Shown here piece after piece: positions 35,812 through 45,953 of a stretch of DNA of 64,000 nt; position 1 is the stretch's first letter; each line of letters begins with the position of its first letter. Source of the DNA: Intestinimonas massiliensis (ex Afouda et al. 2020) (lineage in GTDB: Bacteria > Bacillota > Clostridia > Oscillospirales > Oscillospiraceae). Position numbers and translations under genes: made by a program. Location of the stretch: positions 322,773 to 386,772 of the forward strand of contig NZ_LN869528.1 of assembly GCF_001244995.1 (NCBI RefSeq). Direction: 5' to 3'. Under the pieces are notes generated by a model. It saw only the letters and a program-made list of their open reading frames with translations. It searched no databases and had not been told where the DNA came from.

Positions 35812-36645
35812 TTACTTGCTGTTGCGATGCTTGACGATGAACTTCTCGGTACGGCTCTTCGTCTTGCGGGTCTTGTAGCCCAGGGCCGGCTTGCCCCAGG
35901 GAGTGACCGGGCCGGGACGGCCGACCGGGCTCTTGCCCTCGCCGCCGCCGTGGGGGTGGTCGTTGGGGTTCATGACGGAGCCGCGGACGGTGGGCCGCCA
36001 GCCCATGTGGCGCTTGCGGCCGGCCTTGCCGATCTGGACGTTGCCGTGGTCGGTGTTGCCCACCTGGCCGATGGTGGCCTTGCACTCCTCGCGGACATAG
36101 CGGACCTCGCCGGAAGGCAGACGGACCTGAGCCATGCCGTTCTCCTTGGCCATGAGCTGGCCGGCCACGCCGGCAGCCCGGACGAGCTGAGCCCCCTTGC
36201 CGGGGTAGAGCTCGATGCAGTGGATCATTTCGCCCACGGGGATGTTGGCGATGGGCAGGCAGTTGCCGGGCAGGATGTCGGCGTCGGGGCCGGTCATGAT
36301 GATGTGGCCGGCCTTCAGCCCCACAGGAGCCAGGATATAGCGGCGCTCGCCGTCCTCGTACTCGATGAGAGCGATGTTGGCGGAGCGGTTGGGATCGTAC
36401 TGGAGGTTGATGACGGTGGCCTTCCCCTCCTTGTCCCGCTTGAAGTCGATGATGCGGTACTTCTTCTTGTTTCCGCCGCCGCGGTGGCGGACGGTGATGC
36501 GGCCATAGCTGTTGCGGCCGGCATTCTTTTTCAGGTTCTCGGTCAGGCTGCGCTCGGGTTTCGCCTTCTTGTCAATGCCCTCGAAGGCGCTCACCGTCAT
36601 GTGGCGGCGGGAGGGCGTCGTGGGCTTAAAAGTCTTAATAGCCAT
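35812..36645 (-). CDS. rplB: 50S ribosomal protein L2
   Basis: A 277-aa uL2: [40 protein letters not shown], and the peptidyl-transferase-proximal signature [20 protein letters not shown] with its conserved His. Standard length. Confidence 0.97.
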   Translation of the reverse strand: MAIKTFKPTTPSRRHMTVSAFEGIDKKAKPERSLTENLKKNAGRNSYGRITVRHRGGGNKKKYRIIDFKRDKEGKATVINLQYDPNRSANIALIEYEDGERRYILAPVGLKAGHIIMTGPDADILPGNCLPIANIPVGEMIHCIELYPGKGAQLVRAAGVAGQLMAKENGMAQVRLPSGEVRYVREECKATIGQVGNTDHGNVQIGKAGRKRHMGWRPTVRGSVMNPNDHPHGGGEGKSPVGRPGPVTPWGKPALGYKTRKTKSRTEKFIVKHRNSK

Positions 36646-36660
36646 TCTTCGTTATCCTCC

Positions 36661-36960
36661 TTACACCATGCCTTCGAAGAACTCGATGGTCTTGGAATCC
36701 TCGGTCAGGGTGACCATGGCCTTCTTCCAGGAGGGACGGCGGCCGGCGGGGTAACGGCCGGTGCGCTTCTCCTTGCCCTGCATGTTCAGGGTGTTCACCT
36801 TGGCGACCTTCACGCCGAAGATCTCTTCGACCGCCTTGGCGATCTCGATCTTGTTGGCGTCCTTGGCCACCTCAAAGGTGTAGCGCTTGATGTCGCCCTG
36901 CGCCATGGACTTCTCGGTGATGATGGGGCGCTTGATGATATCGTAAGCAGTAGCGGCCAT
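36661..36960 (-). CDS. rplW: 50S ribosomal protein L23
   Basis: A 99-aa uL23: [60 protein letters not shown]. It overlaps rplD by one base. Binds at the exit tunnel where SRP and trigger factor dock. Confidence 0.97.
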   Translation of the reverse strand: MAATAYDIIKRPIITEKSMAQGDIKRYTFEVAKDANKIEIAKAVEEIFGVKVAKVNTLNMQGKEKRTGRYPAGRRPSWKKAMVTLTEDSKTIEFFEGMV

Positions 36961-37580
36961 TACTGGAACACCTCCTCGATGACGGCCAGGGCAGCCTTGT
37001 CCACGATGAGCTGCTTAGCCTTCAGGATGTCATACACGTTGATGAGCCGAGCGGGGCTGGTCTCCACGCCGGGGATGTTCCGGGCGGACTTGACCACGTT
37101 CTCGTTGACCTCGTTGGTCACCATGAGGGCCTTGGAGGCGCCCACCGCGCTCAGGAAAGCGGCGACGTTCTTGGTCTTGACCTCAGGCAGGGTCATGTCG
37201 TCCACCACCAGCACGTTGCCCTCGGCAGCCTTGGCGGAGAGGACGGACTTCAACGCCAGGCGCTTCACCTTCTTGTTGAGGGTGTAGCGGTAAGAGCGGG
37301 GCTTGGGGGCGAACACGATACCACCGTGGGTCCACTGGGGGGCCCGGGTGGAGCCCTGACGGGCGCGGCCGGTGCCCTTCTGGCGGTAAGGCTTCTTGCC
37401 GCCGCCGGAGACCTCGGCGCGGGTGAGGGCGGACTGGGTGCCCTGCCGGCAGTTAGACAGGTGGTTCTTCACCACGTCGTGGACGACGCTCTCATTGGGC
37501 TCGATGCCGAAAATGGCGTCGGAGAGGTCGATCTCGCCGACCTGCTTGCCGGCCATGTTGTATACGTTTGCTTTAGGCAT
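36960..37580 (-). CDS. rplD: 50S ribosomal protein L4
   Basis: A 206-aa uL4: [20 protein letters not shown], loop [20 protein letters not shown] that lines the exit tunnel, and [20 protein letters not shown]. In E. coli L4 regulates the S10 operon by attenuation; an attenuator-like hairpin precedes rpsJ here. Confidence 0.97.
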   Translation of the reverse strand: MPKANVYNMAGKQVGEIDLSDAIFGIEPNESVVHDVVKNHLSNCRQGTQSALTRAEVSGGGKKPYRQKGTGRARQGSTRAPQWTHGGIVFAPKPRSYRYTLNKKVKRLALKSVLSAKAAEGNVLVVDDMTLPEVKTKNVAAFLSAVGASKALMVTNEVNENVVKSARNIPGVETSPARLINVYDILKAKQLIVDKAALAVIEEVFQ

Positions 37581-37598
37581 TTCGTCTCTCTCCTTTCC

Positions 37599-38318
37599 TT
37601 ACTTTCGGGCCGAAGCCTTCTGGGGATTCCGTCCGGATGCCTTCTGCGGGTTGGCGCTGATGCCGGCGGCGCCCTTCTTCTCGATGATGGTCTTGGCGGT
37701 GTTGCGCACGAACACCAGGCCGCCCTTGGGCCCGGGGATGGCGCCGCGCACGGCGATGATGCCCAGCTCGCTGTCCACCTTCACCACGTCCAGGTTCATG
37801 ACGGTGACCTGCTCGGCGCCCATGTGGCCGGCGCCGATCTTGCCTTTGAAGATCCGGCTGGGGTCGGTGCCGGAGCCCATGGAGCCCGCGTGACGGTGGA
37901 CGGGGCCGGTACCGTGGGACTCCTTCAGGCGGTGGGCGCCGTGGCGCTTCACCACGCCGGCGTAGCCCTTACCCTTGCTGATGCCGGTGACGTCCACATG
38001 GTCGCCCTCTGCAAAGGTGTCCACCTTCACCTCGTCGCCCACGTTCAGGTCGGCGGCGTTCTTGAGCTGGAACTCCTTGAGGACCTTCTTGGCGGACACG
38101 CCCGCCTTCTTCAGATGGCCCAGTTCAGGCTTGGTGAGCTTCTTCTCCGCCACGTCCTCGTAACCGAGCTGCACGGCTTCGTAGCCGTCTTTCTCCGCGG
38201 TCTTCTTCTGCACCACGGTGCAGGGGCCCGCCTCGATGACGGTGACCGGGATCACGTGGCCGGCCTCGTCGAAGATCTGCGTCATGCCGACCTTCTTGCC
38301 GATGATGGCCTTTTCCAT
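37599..38318 (-). CDS. rplC: 50S ribosomal protein L3 with repeated C-terminal tail
   Basis: A 239-aa uL3: [20 protein letters not shown], the [20 protein letters not shown] block and [19 protein letters not shown]. The protein is complete by about residue 210; it ends in a basic tail with two copies of NPQKASxR. ATG 38318, behind AAGGAGGAAG. Confidence 0.97.
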   Translation of the reverse strand: MEKAIIGKKVGMTQIFDEAGHVIPVTVIEAGPCTVVQKKTAEKDGYEAVQLGYEDVAEKKLTKPELGHLKKAGVSAKKVLKEFQLKNAADLNVGDEVKVDTFAEGDHVDVTGISKGKGYAGVVKRHGAHRLKESHGTGPVHRHAGSMGSGTDPSRIFKGKIGAGHMGAEQVTVMNLDVVKVDSELGIIAVRGAIPGPKGGLVFVRNTAKTIIEKKGAAGISANPQKASGRNPQKASARK

Positions 38319-38446
38319 TTGACTTCCTCCTTAATAAAGGTTATTGGTCGGGCGAGTTGACCATTGGGGGGTCATTGCTCGGCCGACTTGACCCGCCTGC
38401 CTCAAAACGCGGCAGGCTGCGGGTACAACGAAAGGATGCGCGGGGC
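38319..38446 (-). other. rpsJ-rplC spacer with 31-bp imperfect direct repeat and hairpin
   Basis: A 20-base unit at 38343-38362 recurs at 38374-38393 with 17 of 20 bases the same (core TCGG-CGA-TTGACC). Next to it CCGCAGCCTGCC pairs with GGCAGGCGGG (about 38393-38423). Other spacers in the cluster near here are 12-20 bases, so this is an unusual insertion of structure between rpsJ and rplC. No gene or U-run was found. Confidence 0.55.
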
Positions 38447-38761
38447 TTACAGCTTGATCTCGATCTCGACGCCGGCGGGGAGCTCCAGGGCCATCAGGGC
38501 CTCCACGGTCTTGGGGGAGGGCTTGATGACGTCGATGAGGCGCTTGTGCGTGCGGCGCTCGAACTGCTCACGGGAGTCCTTATACTTGTGTACGGCGCGC
38601 AGGATGGTGACGACTTCCTTCTTGGTGGGCAGGGGCACGGGGCCGGACACGGTGGCGCCGGTGCGCTTGGCGGTCTCCACGATCTTCTCGGCGGACTGGT
38701 CGATGAGCTGATGATCGTAGGCCTTGAGACGGATGCGGATCATTTCCTTGTGAGCTGCCAT
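38447..38761 (-). CDS. rpsJ: 30S ribosomal protein S10
   Basis: A 104-aa uS10 (NusE): [20 protein letters not shown], then [40 protein letters not shown]. Starts at ATG 38761 with AAGGAGG eight bases upstream; the open frame continues upstream but has no start with a site. First gene of the cluster and also an antitermination factor with NusB. Confidence 0.97.
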   Translation of the reverse strand: MAAHKEMIRIRLKAYDHQLIDQSAEKIVETAKRTGATVSGPVPLPTKKEVVTILRAVHKYKDSREQFERRTHKRLIDVIKPSPKTVEALMALELPAGVEIEIKL

Positions 38762-39034
38762 GGTTTGTTCCTCCTTAAAAACGTACAAAGTGATGCCGTT
38801 CCTCGCTTTGTACGGCGAGAAATCTTTTGAACACTCTCCCGTGCGTATCATTCCGTGGCATGAATAAAACCGGCGCACTCCAAAGCCGGCCGGTCCCATT
38901 CAAGCACAGCGATATACGCTGAGCGCCAAGGATTCCTCAGCCGCCCGATTCACGGACATACTCCGCGGAAGTTACCTCATTCCTGAGCAATCTCCCGCAT
39001 CATCGCAGACTGCGCCCTAAATAGGCGCTTGATT
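38762..39034 (-). promoter_or_regulatory. S10 operon leader RNA
   Basis: About 265 bases between the promoter and rpsJ hold no gene. From 5' to 3' on the minus strand they contain a 5-bp hairpin at the predicted start (39012-39028), an unstructured part, a CCGGC/GCCGG hairpin followed by TTTT (about 38868-38892), and the attenuator-like hairpin next to rpsJ. The arrangement suggests transcription attenuation of the operon. Confidence 0.65.
38777..38814 (-). terminator. Attenuator-like terminator directly before rpsJ
   Basis: On the minus strand CGTACAAAG (38814-38806) pairs perfectly with CTTTGTACG (38790-38782) across a 15-base loop, followed at once by TTTTT (38781-38777) and the rpsJ ribosome site. 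It has the form of an intrinsic terminator lying in the leader of its own operon, so it is likely conditional. Confidence 0.75.
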
Positions 39035-39063
39035 ATGATATAACAACCAGGCCCCAAAGTCAA
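39035..39063 (-). promoter_or_regulatory. S10 operon promoter
   Basis: On the minus strand TTGACT (39063-39058), exactly 17 bases, TATCAT (39040-39035). This near-consensus sigma-A promoter drives the roughly 16-kb ribosomal cluster. Confidence 0.88.
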
Positions 39064-39123
39064 GCACAAATTGAACAAAATTCGCTTGCCTTTTCTGTTT
39101 TCCGGCCAGCGCTACGCATACAG

Positions 39124-39160
39124 CCGCCCCGGCGACACAGGTTCCATGTCGCCGGGGCGG
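39124..39160. terminator. GC-rich hairpin downstream of the giant surface-protein gene
   Basis: A perfect 14-bp stem (39124-39137 with 39147-39160) about 110 bases past the stop of the giant gene and 60 bases before the S10 promoter. It lacks a T-run, so it may be a processed 3' end rather than a classical terminator. Confidence 0.6.
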
Positions 39161-39269
39161 TCCGTTGGCTCATCTTAACGTTTTTGACCATCGCGGGAGC
39201 ATCGCAGGAAACGCTTCGCCCGGCTCAGCTCCTTCGGGGACCTCTTTGAAAAGGCGCCGCTGTGTCCGG

Positions 39270-42200
39270 TCAGGCGGGGTCGGCTTCTTTGGCGCCAATC
39301 TGGATTGCAGCCTCAAAGGTCTCCACCGCGCCGTTCAGCGCCTCCACGGCGGCGGCCACGTCGGCCTCGCTCGTCGCGGTGTCCCGAGCCTCTTCCGCCG
39401 CGCGAATCGCAGTATCCAGCGCTTCCATCGCTGCGAAACTGACAAATTCGGCGCCGCTCTCTACTTCGGTCGCATCCAGGTCGCTGACGGCAATGCCGTT
39501 TTGGGCCTCGTTCGCCGAGGCAATGGCTTCGTCGATGGCAGCGGTGTCCGGTTTCGGAGGCGTCGCTTCCTTCGCACCCGTCTGGATTGCGGCCCTAAAG
39601 GTCTCCACCGCGCCGTTCAGCGCCTCCGCAGCAGCGGCCACATCGGCCTCGCTCGCGGCGCTGTTCTTGGCCGCTTCTGCTGCGCTGATGGCGGCATCCA
39701 GGGCATCCATGGCTTCGGCGCTGACAAACTGGACGCCGCTCTCTACTTCGGTCGCATCCAGATCGCTGATGATAACGTCATCCTTGGCGCGGCCCGCCGC
39801 GTCCAGGGCCTCGTCAATGGGAGCAACATCAGGGCCCATCTCCAGCACGGCAGGGCTCTCCCCAAACAGGGCGGCCTTGCTGTCGCGGTATTTCAGCATG
39901 TACGCCTTGTCGGTATCGCGGATCAGGCCGGCCTCTACCAGTTTCTCCAGTGCGGCCTCAAACCGTTCCGCATAGTCGGCATAGCCGTCGTAGGCAGCCT
40001 TCAGCTCTTCGGAGGTAAAGGGTACCATGGTGCCGGTGGTGGAGAACACACTGCCCAGAGGCTTCTCATAATAGTGCGCAACCGGCACGTCCAGTTGGGG
40101 AGAGCGCAGGCCTCCCGTCACTGTGCCGTCTTCGTTCTTGGTAATGTAGGGATCGTCCAGCACGGTGGGGGCAGTGCCCTCTGTCGCCCAAGCATCTAGC
40201 TGCAGCAGGAGGGCCTGGACAAACATATTGGAATTGTAGTCGCTGACTTCCTGATCCTGATTGAAGGTGGGGAACAGGTTGCGGGCAGGATATCCCATCT
40301 CGGTCAGGATGTCGTTGTACGGGAACACAGGCGCGGCGGGATCGGAGTGCGGGGCGCCGGCGATCTCGTACAGGGCAACCATGCCATCCTCATCCACGTT
40401 GCTCTCGCCGGGACGGAAGCCGGCATTGTAGTCCATCTGGGAGGTGACGTAGATCACGGGCACACCCAGATTCTTGCCCACATAGTAGCTTTCGGTGTTT
40501 TTGGCAACCGCGGTGGTATCGGACTGGTTGATCTTGTTGGCGGGGTAGGTGCCCACGACGTTCATAAAGCCGTCGTAGGGCAGATCTTCACCCTTCTCCT
40601 TCAGGAAGTCCATGAAGCGGAAGTATTCGTTCATCACGAAGCCGCTCTGGCTCTGGCCGTAAAGGTAGACGCCCTCCACGGACTTACCTGTGCCAAACAT
40701 GTCGTTGGCATTTTCCTGAATGGCATAGCCCGTCTGGCTGAGGATGTCCCATACCAAACCGATATCGGTGTAGGGGAGCTCGCCGGCGGTGACCCAGAAC
40801 TTCTCGTAGGCCGCTTCGGCAGTCTGACCGTTGGCCTTGTCGATCTTATAACTGGTATACAGCCAGGAGTTGGGGCTCGCCCAGCTCAGGGCGTCGTAAC
40901 GGTCGTCAAACCTCTGCAGCGCGGCGACGCACACGGGCTTGGAGGTAATGCCCACATAGGCCGCTCCCTCCTCCATGATCATACCGTAGGCCCTGCGCCA
41001 CAGGGACTCGTTGTCGTACTTGTCGCTGGCGTTCAGAATGTCCACGTAGACCTTGCCGTTGAAGTCCTCGGGATTTTCGGGGGTCCGGACCAGGATGCGG
41101 TTGGTGTACGGCAGACCAGCCTCACGGACCATCAGGCGGTTGTCGGAGGCAATGTCGTACAGGTTGGCGGAGCCGGAGACAAAGTATTCTTTTTCGGTGT
41201 ATTTTTCGGAGAGAACGTCACTTTCACCGCTCTTGTTCACGTACTGGATGGTGCCGTCGTCATTCAGCTGGAGAGAGGGCACCCAGACGGGAGCCTTTTC
41301 ATTCCATTCAGAATCCATCCGGCCCACGCTCATGGCGGTGGAGTTAAAGATCTCGTCGCTGGACACGTCCTGCCACTCGATTTCCAGACTGTCGATGTCG
41401 GTCTGACCGCCCAGGATCACATCGTCCTGCTGACCAAAGGCAGAGGTGCCTTCGCTCCAGGCGATGAGCTTGTCATAGTCGGCCTGCGTGATGTAGCGGC
41501 CCTCCAGCGCCGCGTCGGCGCTGGCCTTGAATTCCGCCACATAGTCGGCATACTTCTCGGCCTGGGTGGCACCTTCATAGCGCGCGTCCAACTGTTCCTG
41601 GGTGAAGTGGATCATGCTGCCCTCGGTGGAGTACGCGCTGTCATTGATACAGCCAAAATACGTGGCCAGGGGGGCGTCGATCTTGGGGCTGCGCAGCCCG
41701 CCCAGTGCGTTGCCGTACGCGTCGCGAGCAACCGCCTTGCCGTTGTCTGCGTCAGCCTGCAGCCAATGGTTGTCGGCCGAAGGAGCCGCGATGCCGTTGC
41801 GCGCCCAGTTGTCCAGGTTGACCAGGGCAGCCGTCACAAATTCATTCAGGTGCAGATCGCCCTCCACATGGTTGCCTTTGTAAGACTTGATGTCTCGGGA
41901 GGTGCCGTTGGCCTTGGCCTTGGCGATCTCAAAGTTGTTGGGGAGAATGGCCGCAGTCGGGTCGGCATGGGGCGCGCCGGCCGCTTCGTAGAGGCGGAAC
42001 TTCCAGTCCTCCTCGCTCTTGTCCTCCTGCAGGGGGTAATAGTTGGACGACAGACGCATTTTGGCTTCACCCTCACCCATGAGCACCAGGTAGGGCTCCT
42101 CGGTCTTCGGCCAGCCCACATTTTCCATTTTTACACCATTGGACAGGGTCGTCGGAGTGGAGCCGACTGCGTTGAAATAGCCGTCATAGATGTCTTTTCC

Positions 42201-45200
42201 ATCCAGGACATTGTTGATGTAGGGATAGAATGCCATCAAATAGGTCTGGAGATAGAAGCCGGACTGGCTCTGCCCCACCAGGTAGGTACGGCCGTTGTCC
42301 TTTATCTTTTGGCCCAACTCGGTGCCAAAGATGTCCTCGGGCCGTTCCTTCAGTACGGTGCCCAGTTGAGAGAGCATATCCCAAAACAGGCCGTTCTCGG
42401 CGGACTCCGGGTCGTTGTTGTCCACCAGCCAGTCAATAGCGGCGTACCGCTCAGGATCGAAGTCCTTCAGCGCCTGGGCGGTGGTGGTCTTGGATGTGAT
42501 GCCGATGTAGATGTCGCCGTTGGCCATGAAGTGCTCGTAGCTGCGGCGGAAGATATCCTCCAGGTCATAGCCGGCGGAGGCATTCAGGATATCCACATAG
42601 ATATTCCCGGAAAACTTTTCCGCATCTTCAGGGTAATGGATCAGCAGGCGGGTGGTATAATCCACGTCCGCAGTCTTGATGACCGGCACGTTGGTCCCCT
42701 TGTCAGACAAGCCATATACGTTGGCCTTGCCCGACATGAAGAACTCCATCTCGCCAAAGCCATACTGCTTGGCCAGTTGGTCGATGTCGCCCACGGAGCA
42801 GTACATGGAGCTGAAGGGATGGCTGCCCACCGCTTCGCCGTTCTTGTGGTTGGTCGTGCACTCATACGGGACGTTTACGAGCTGAAAGCCATCGGTTTCC
42901 GCAATCGCGGTGATGGACTTCTGAATCGCCGCAGCGTCCGGGCTGGTCTGGTCTGCGTCGCCGTCAGCCTTGTACCAGCCGTCGTCGGCGACGTATTCGC
43001 TCATTGTGACCTCAGTTTTTTCGCTCTCCTCACTGGCCTGGTAATAGAGTGTGCCGTCCTCGCCGCGGCTGTACTTGGAGAAGAAGTCGTTCCAGATGGC
43101 CTCGCTCTCTTCCTGAAGGTAGACATGCGGCGTATTCTTTACCTCGGTAAACTTGACCAGCGGCACGTTGTCGTTATTGGCAAAGGTGCGGGTGACAAAA
43201 GCGTCGTCGTACTGCTTGCTGGTGCTCATCTGAGCTTCGTTGGTGCCGTTCTGCTGGTTCCATCCCTGAAGCGCCTTGACGGTCGCGCCGCCTTCCACCA
43301 GGGTGGGATCCCCGGCGGAGTCGTACTCGCCCAGGAAGGACCAGGTGGGCAGCATGGTACCGGACTCAATCCCGTCCATCGGCGCCGACATATAGCCCAC
43401 GGGGGCGATGGCGGCAAAACGGTCGGCAAACTTGGAGCCCATGGCCCAGGTCATCAGGCTGCCGTTGGAATGGCCGGTGGCGTAGACGCGGCTGGTGTCA
43501 ATGCTGTATTCCTCCTCCAGCTTATCCAGCAGGGTGTCAAGGAACTTCAGATCCGTATCTTTGTCCACACCCGCGCCGGCCAGAGCGGAAAAGGGGCCCG
43601 CAAGCCACATGGCGGTGGGGATGTTGCCCATCATACCAGCCGGTCGGACCAGGCCCTGGGCAAAGACCACGATAAAGCCGTTCTCCTCGGCCACGTCGTA
43701 CCAGCGGGACTCCTCGGCGATGGCGTACATGGAGGCGGTATAGCCGTGCATCACCAGTACCAGGGGCACCTCGGCTTCGCCGGTATAGGTGGAGGGCACA
43801 TAGGTCATCCAGCGGCGGATTTCGCCGTTCACTTCCTCCTCGTGAATGGTAAAGCCCGTCTCGGTAAAGTCCTGGGCCTTGGACACACGGCCGGGAAGCT
43901 GCATGGCCATAAAGCGCTTATAGGTCCCCAGGAACTGATTCCAGATGGTCTTGGGGGTCTGAGCCTCGGTGCTGACCCAAATCTCCGCATCGGAGCCCTC
44001 CCGGCCCGAAACATAGACCTCACCGGCATAGGGGTTAGCCGTGCCGGCCGCAGCGTTGGCGGCGGTCACATAGTAGTTTAGTACCGTTTTGTTTTCCGCG
44101 TCTGCAGCCGAGTTGATCAACCAGACAGGCGTATCCACCGTCTTGGCTGCGATGGCCAATTCCTCAACGCCCCTTCTGCTGTCGCCGGGGAAGGGCAGGA
44201 CATACTGCTCGCCCAAGACAGCCAGGGAGTCGGCGGGGACCTCTGCGGCATCCACGGCGCAGATGGAGCTGAAATCGCTGGCCCAGCGCGCGCCAAAGAG
44301 CAGAGCGGCTGCGCCGCCCTCTTGGTAGCCCACCAGTGCGGTGTGGGACTTATCCATGGAGAAGGCGCCCTTCAGGTTTGTGCCCTTTTTACGCATGGTC
44401 TGGTAGAGCTGGTCCAGGAGGGCTGCGTCGTCCCGACCGTCCGCGTCGAGGGACAGGTTCCAGGTCTCTCCGTCCTGGGGCCCCAAAAAGGCCACGGCGA
44501 TTTTGTTTTCATCGGCCACGGCACGCCAGGCAAGGCCCGTTTTGGTACCGGAGAAACTCTTGGCGGTTGTGTTGTCCGGGGTCAACACGATGACGGCGGG
44601 CGCCCAGGGGTCCATCCCCCGGGGGAGATAGTAGGTAGCCACGCCGGACGTGTTCTCGTCCACCGTGATGGGGATATTGTGGAACAGGCCGACATTCACC
44701 CCGGCGTAGGGATTCTTGGGGTCGTACTCGTTGGTATGGCCCGTCTCCTTCACGCTGGAGCTGCCGCCGCTTCCGCCGCTGCTGCTGCCGCTGTTGCTGC
44801 TGTTGCTGCTGTTGCTGCTGCTGTCGCCGCTCTGGGACGGATACGCTTTTCCTTCCACTGTGGCAGTCAGCCCGTCAGCCAAACTGACATTTTCGGGCAT
44901 AGTCTCAATCACAGCGCCGGACGCCTCAATTTCCACGGAGCCCGCCTTGCATTCGCCCAGCACGGAAACATTTTTGCCCGTGATTACAATCCGATCCACG
45001 GAGCAGTCCTTGGACAGCGTCACCACGGCGTTGTCGGCTTTTATATAAAGCGTAGCGAAAGAACTGCCGGTCGCGGTAAAACCGCCGCCCAGAACAAGGG
45101 TATCGCCTTGGACCGTCACGTTCCCGAGGGTTGCCGGTTTGCCGACGCCCTGACTCAGGTACAACCAGCCGCTTACCACGGCATTTGAAAATTCCACGCC

Positions 45201-45953
45201 GCCAGTGTTGACCAACGCGTTGCCCTTAACATCGCCGCTGGCATCATCCTGGACCAGCCGCGCCACGGCATTATCCAGCACCGTCACAGCTTCCGCGCGG
45301 GTCGCGTTGGCTTGCGGGTCAAAAAGCCCGTTGTCCTTACCGTTCATCAGGCCGGCATCCACCACAGCGCTCACCGCCTCAGCCGCCCAATCGGAAACCT
45401 TGCTTCCGTCGGTAAAGCGGGAGAGCGCCGCGCTTTTCTTTTGGTCCAGACAGAACGCGCGGGCAATGGTCACAGCCATGGCCTCACGGGTGATAAACGC
45501 ATTGGGATGGATGTTCTTATTCTCATCGCCAATGGTCAGGCCAAGCGTCACCGCACGGGACAGGTCCTTTGCGTACCATGCAGTGGGATCAACATCAGGG
45601 AATCCACTGAGGTCTGCCGTTCCCTCGCCTCCCAACGCCCGGCCCAAAATGGCGAAAAACTCCACCCTGGTCAGCTGTTGATTTGGGGCAAAGTGCTGTG
45701 CATCCACCCCGTTGACAATTCCGAGTCGGTTCCAGCGGAGCACCTGGTCCTCCGCCCAGTGACCCTCCGTATCCAGGAAGGCCGCAGTGTCAGATGCTGC
45801 CGGATAAGCCTGCAGGGGTTGCTCCGGTTCTACCGCCAGGACCGCCGCCCCGGCAAACGTACTCAGAACCAGAGATGCGGTCACCGTCAAAGCTGCCATT
45901 CGCTGAAATAGAGATTTCCTTCTTCCATACACTGTCGTTGTCTTTCGTGCCAT
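39270..45953 (-). CDS. Giant SLH surface protein with four alpha/beta-hydrolase modules and FIVAR-like repeats
   Basis: A 2227-aa cell-surface protein. Signal peptide about 1-40. Three SLH domains span about 57-110, 120-172 and 184-237, then a beta-rich region (240-370) and a Ser/Asn/Gly linker (375-400). Module A (410-690) is a CE1/PHB-depolymerase-like fold with GYQEG, where the nucleophile Ser is Q544, so it is probably inactive. Module B (690-1000) has GHSNG (S829) after LVLVMHGYTA. Modules C (1050-1440) and D (1588-1960) resemble the Abhydrolase_10 (PF20091) type, with GQSQSG (S1229, S1768) and GAPH(A/S)DP histidines. Two FIVAR-like helical repeats end the protein (2031-2227). Probably a secreted esterase acting on plant or mucin esters; substrate unknown. 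Start ATG 45953, AGAGGAGG. Confidence 0.85.
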   Translation of the reverse strand: MARKTTTVYGRRKSLFQRMAALTVTASLVLSTFAGAAVLAVEPEQPLQAYPAASDTAAFLDTEGHWAEDQVLRWNRLGIVNGVDAQHFAPNQQLTRVEFFAILGRALGGEGTADLSGFPDVDPTAWYAKDLSRAVTLGLTIGDENKNIHPNAFITREAMAVTIARAFCLDQKKSAALSRFTDGSKVSDWAAEAVSAVVDAGLMNGKDNGLFDPQANATRAEAVTVLDNAVARLVQDDASGDVKGNALVNTGGVEFSNAVVSGWLYLSQGVGKPATLGNVTVQGDTLVLGGGFTATGSSFATLYIKADNAVVTLSKDCSVDRIVITGKNVSVLGECKAGSVEIEASGAVIETMPENVSLADGLTATVEGKAYPSQSGDSSSNSSNSSNSGSSSGGSGGSSSVKETGHTNEYDPKNPYAGVNVGLFHNIPITVDENTSGVATYYLPRGMDPWAPAVIVLTPDNTTAKSFSGTKTGLAWRAVADENKIAVAFLGPQDGETWNLSLDADGRDDAALLDQLYQTMRKKGTNLKGAFSMDKSHTALVGYQEGGAAALLFGARWASDFSSICAVDAAEVPADSLAVLGEQYVLPFPGDSRRGVEELAIAAKTVDTPVWLINSAADAENKTVLNYYVTAANAAAGTANPYAGEVYVSGREGSDAEIWVSTEAQTPKTIWNQFLGTYKRFMAMQLPGRVSKAQDFTETGFTIHEEEVNGEIRRWMTYVPSTYTGEAEVPLVLVMHGYTASMYAIAEESRWYDVAEENGFIVVFAQGLVRPAGMMGNIPTAMWLAGPFSALAGAGVDKDTDLKFLDTLLDKLEEEYSIDTSRVYATGHSNGSLMTWAMGSKFADRFAAIAPVGYMSAPMDGIESGTMLPTWSFLGEYDSAGDPTLVEGGATVKALQGWNQQNGTNEAQMSTSKQYDDAFVTRTFANNDNVPLVKFTEVKNTPHVYLQEESEAIWNDFFSKYSRGEDGTLYYQASEESEKTEVTMSEYVADDGWYKADGDADQTSPDAAAIQKSITAIAETDGFQLVNVPYECTTNHKNGEAVGSHPFSSMYCSVGDIDQLAKQYGFGEMEFFMSGKANVYGLSDKGTNVPVIKTADVDYTTRLLIHYPEDAEKFSGNIYVDILNASAGYDLEDIFRRSYEHFMANGDIYIGITSKTTTAQALKDFDPERYAAIDWLVDNNDPESAENGLFWDMLSQLGTVLKERPEDIFGTELGQKIKDNGRTYLVGQSQSGFYLQTYLMAFYPYINNVLDGKDIYDGYFNAVGSTPTTLSNGVKMENVGWPKTEEPYLVLMGEGEAKMRLSSNYYPLQEDKSEEDWKFRLYEAAGAPHADPTAAILPNNFEIAKAKANGTSRDIKSYKGNHVEGDLHLNEFVTAALVNLDNWARNGIAAPSADNHWLQADADNGKAVARDAYGNALGGLRSPKIDAPLATYFGCINDSAYSTEGSMIHFTQEQLDARYEGATQAEKYADYVAEFKASADAALEGRYITQADYDKLIAWSEGTSAFGQQDDVILGGQTDIDSLEIEWQDVSSDEIFNSTAMSVGRMDSEWNEKAPVWVPSLQLNDDGTIQYVNKSGESDVLSEKYTEKEYFVSGSANLYDIASDNRLMVREAGLPYTNRILVRTPENPEDFNGKVYVDILNASDKYDNESLWRRAYGMIMEEGAAYVGITSKPVCVAALQRFDDRYDALSWASPNSWLYTSYKIDKANGQTAEAAYEKFWVTAGELPYTDIGLVWDILSQTGYAIQENANDMFGTGKSVEGVYLYGQSQSGFVMNEYFRFMDFLKEKGEDLPYDGFMNVVGTYPANKINQSDTTAVAKNTESYYVGKNLGVPVIYVTSQMDYNAGFRPGESNVDEDGMVALYEIAGAPHSDPAAPVFPYNDILTEMGYPARNLFPTFNQDQEVSDYNSNMFVQALLLQLDAWATEGTAPTVLDDPYITKNEDGTVTGGLRSPQLDVPVAHYYEKPLGSVFSTTGTMVPFTSEELKAAYDGYADYAERFEAALEKLVEAGLIRDTDKAYMLKYRDSKAALFGESPAVLEMGPDVAPIDEALDAAGRAKDDVIISDLDATEVESGVQFVSAEAMDALDAAISAAEAAKNSAASEADVAAAAEALNGAVETFRAAIQTGAKEATPPKPDTAAIDEAIASANEAQNGIAVSDLDATEVESGAEFVSFAAMEALDTAIRAAEEARDTATSEADVAAAVEALNGAVETFEAAIQIGAKEADPA

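Noticed and set aside
40347-44081. A 1244-codon plus-strand open frame opposite the giant surface-protein gene
   Set aside because: It is the antisense shadow of a gene with SLH and hydrolase motifs; its translation is His/Gly/Val-rich low-complexity sequence with no domain and no ribosome site.
44755-44825. Tandem trinucleotide repeat (GCT/GTT-rich)
   Set aside because: It encodes the Ser/Asn/Gly linker of the giant surface protein; not a CRISPR or satellite array.
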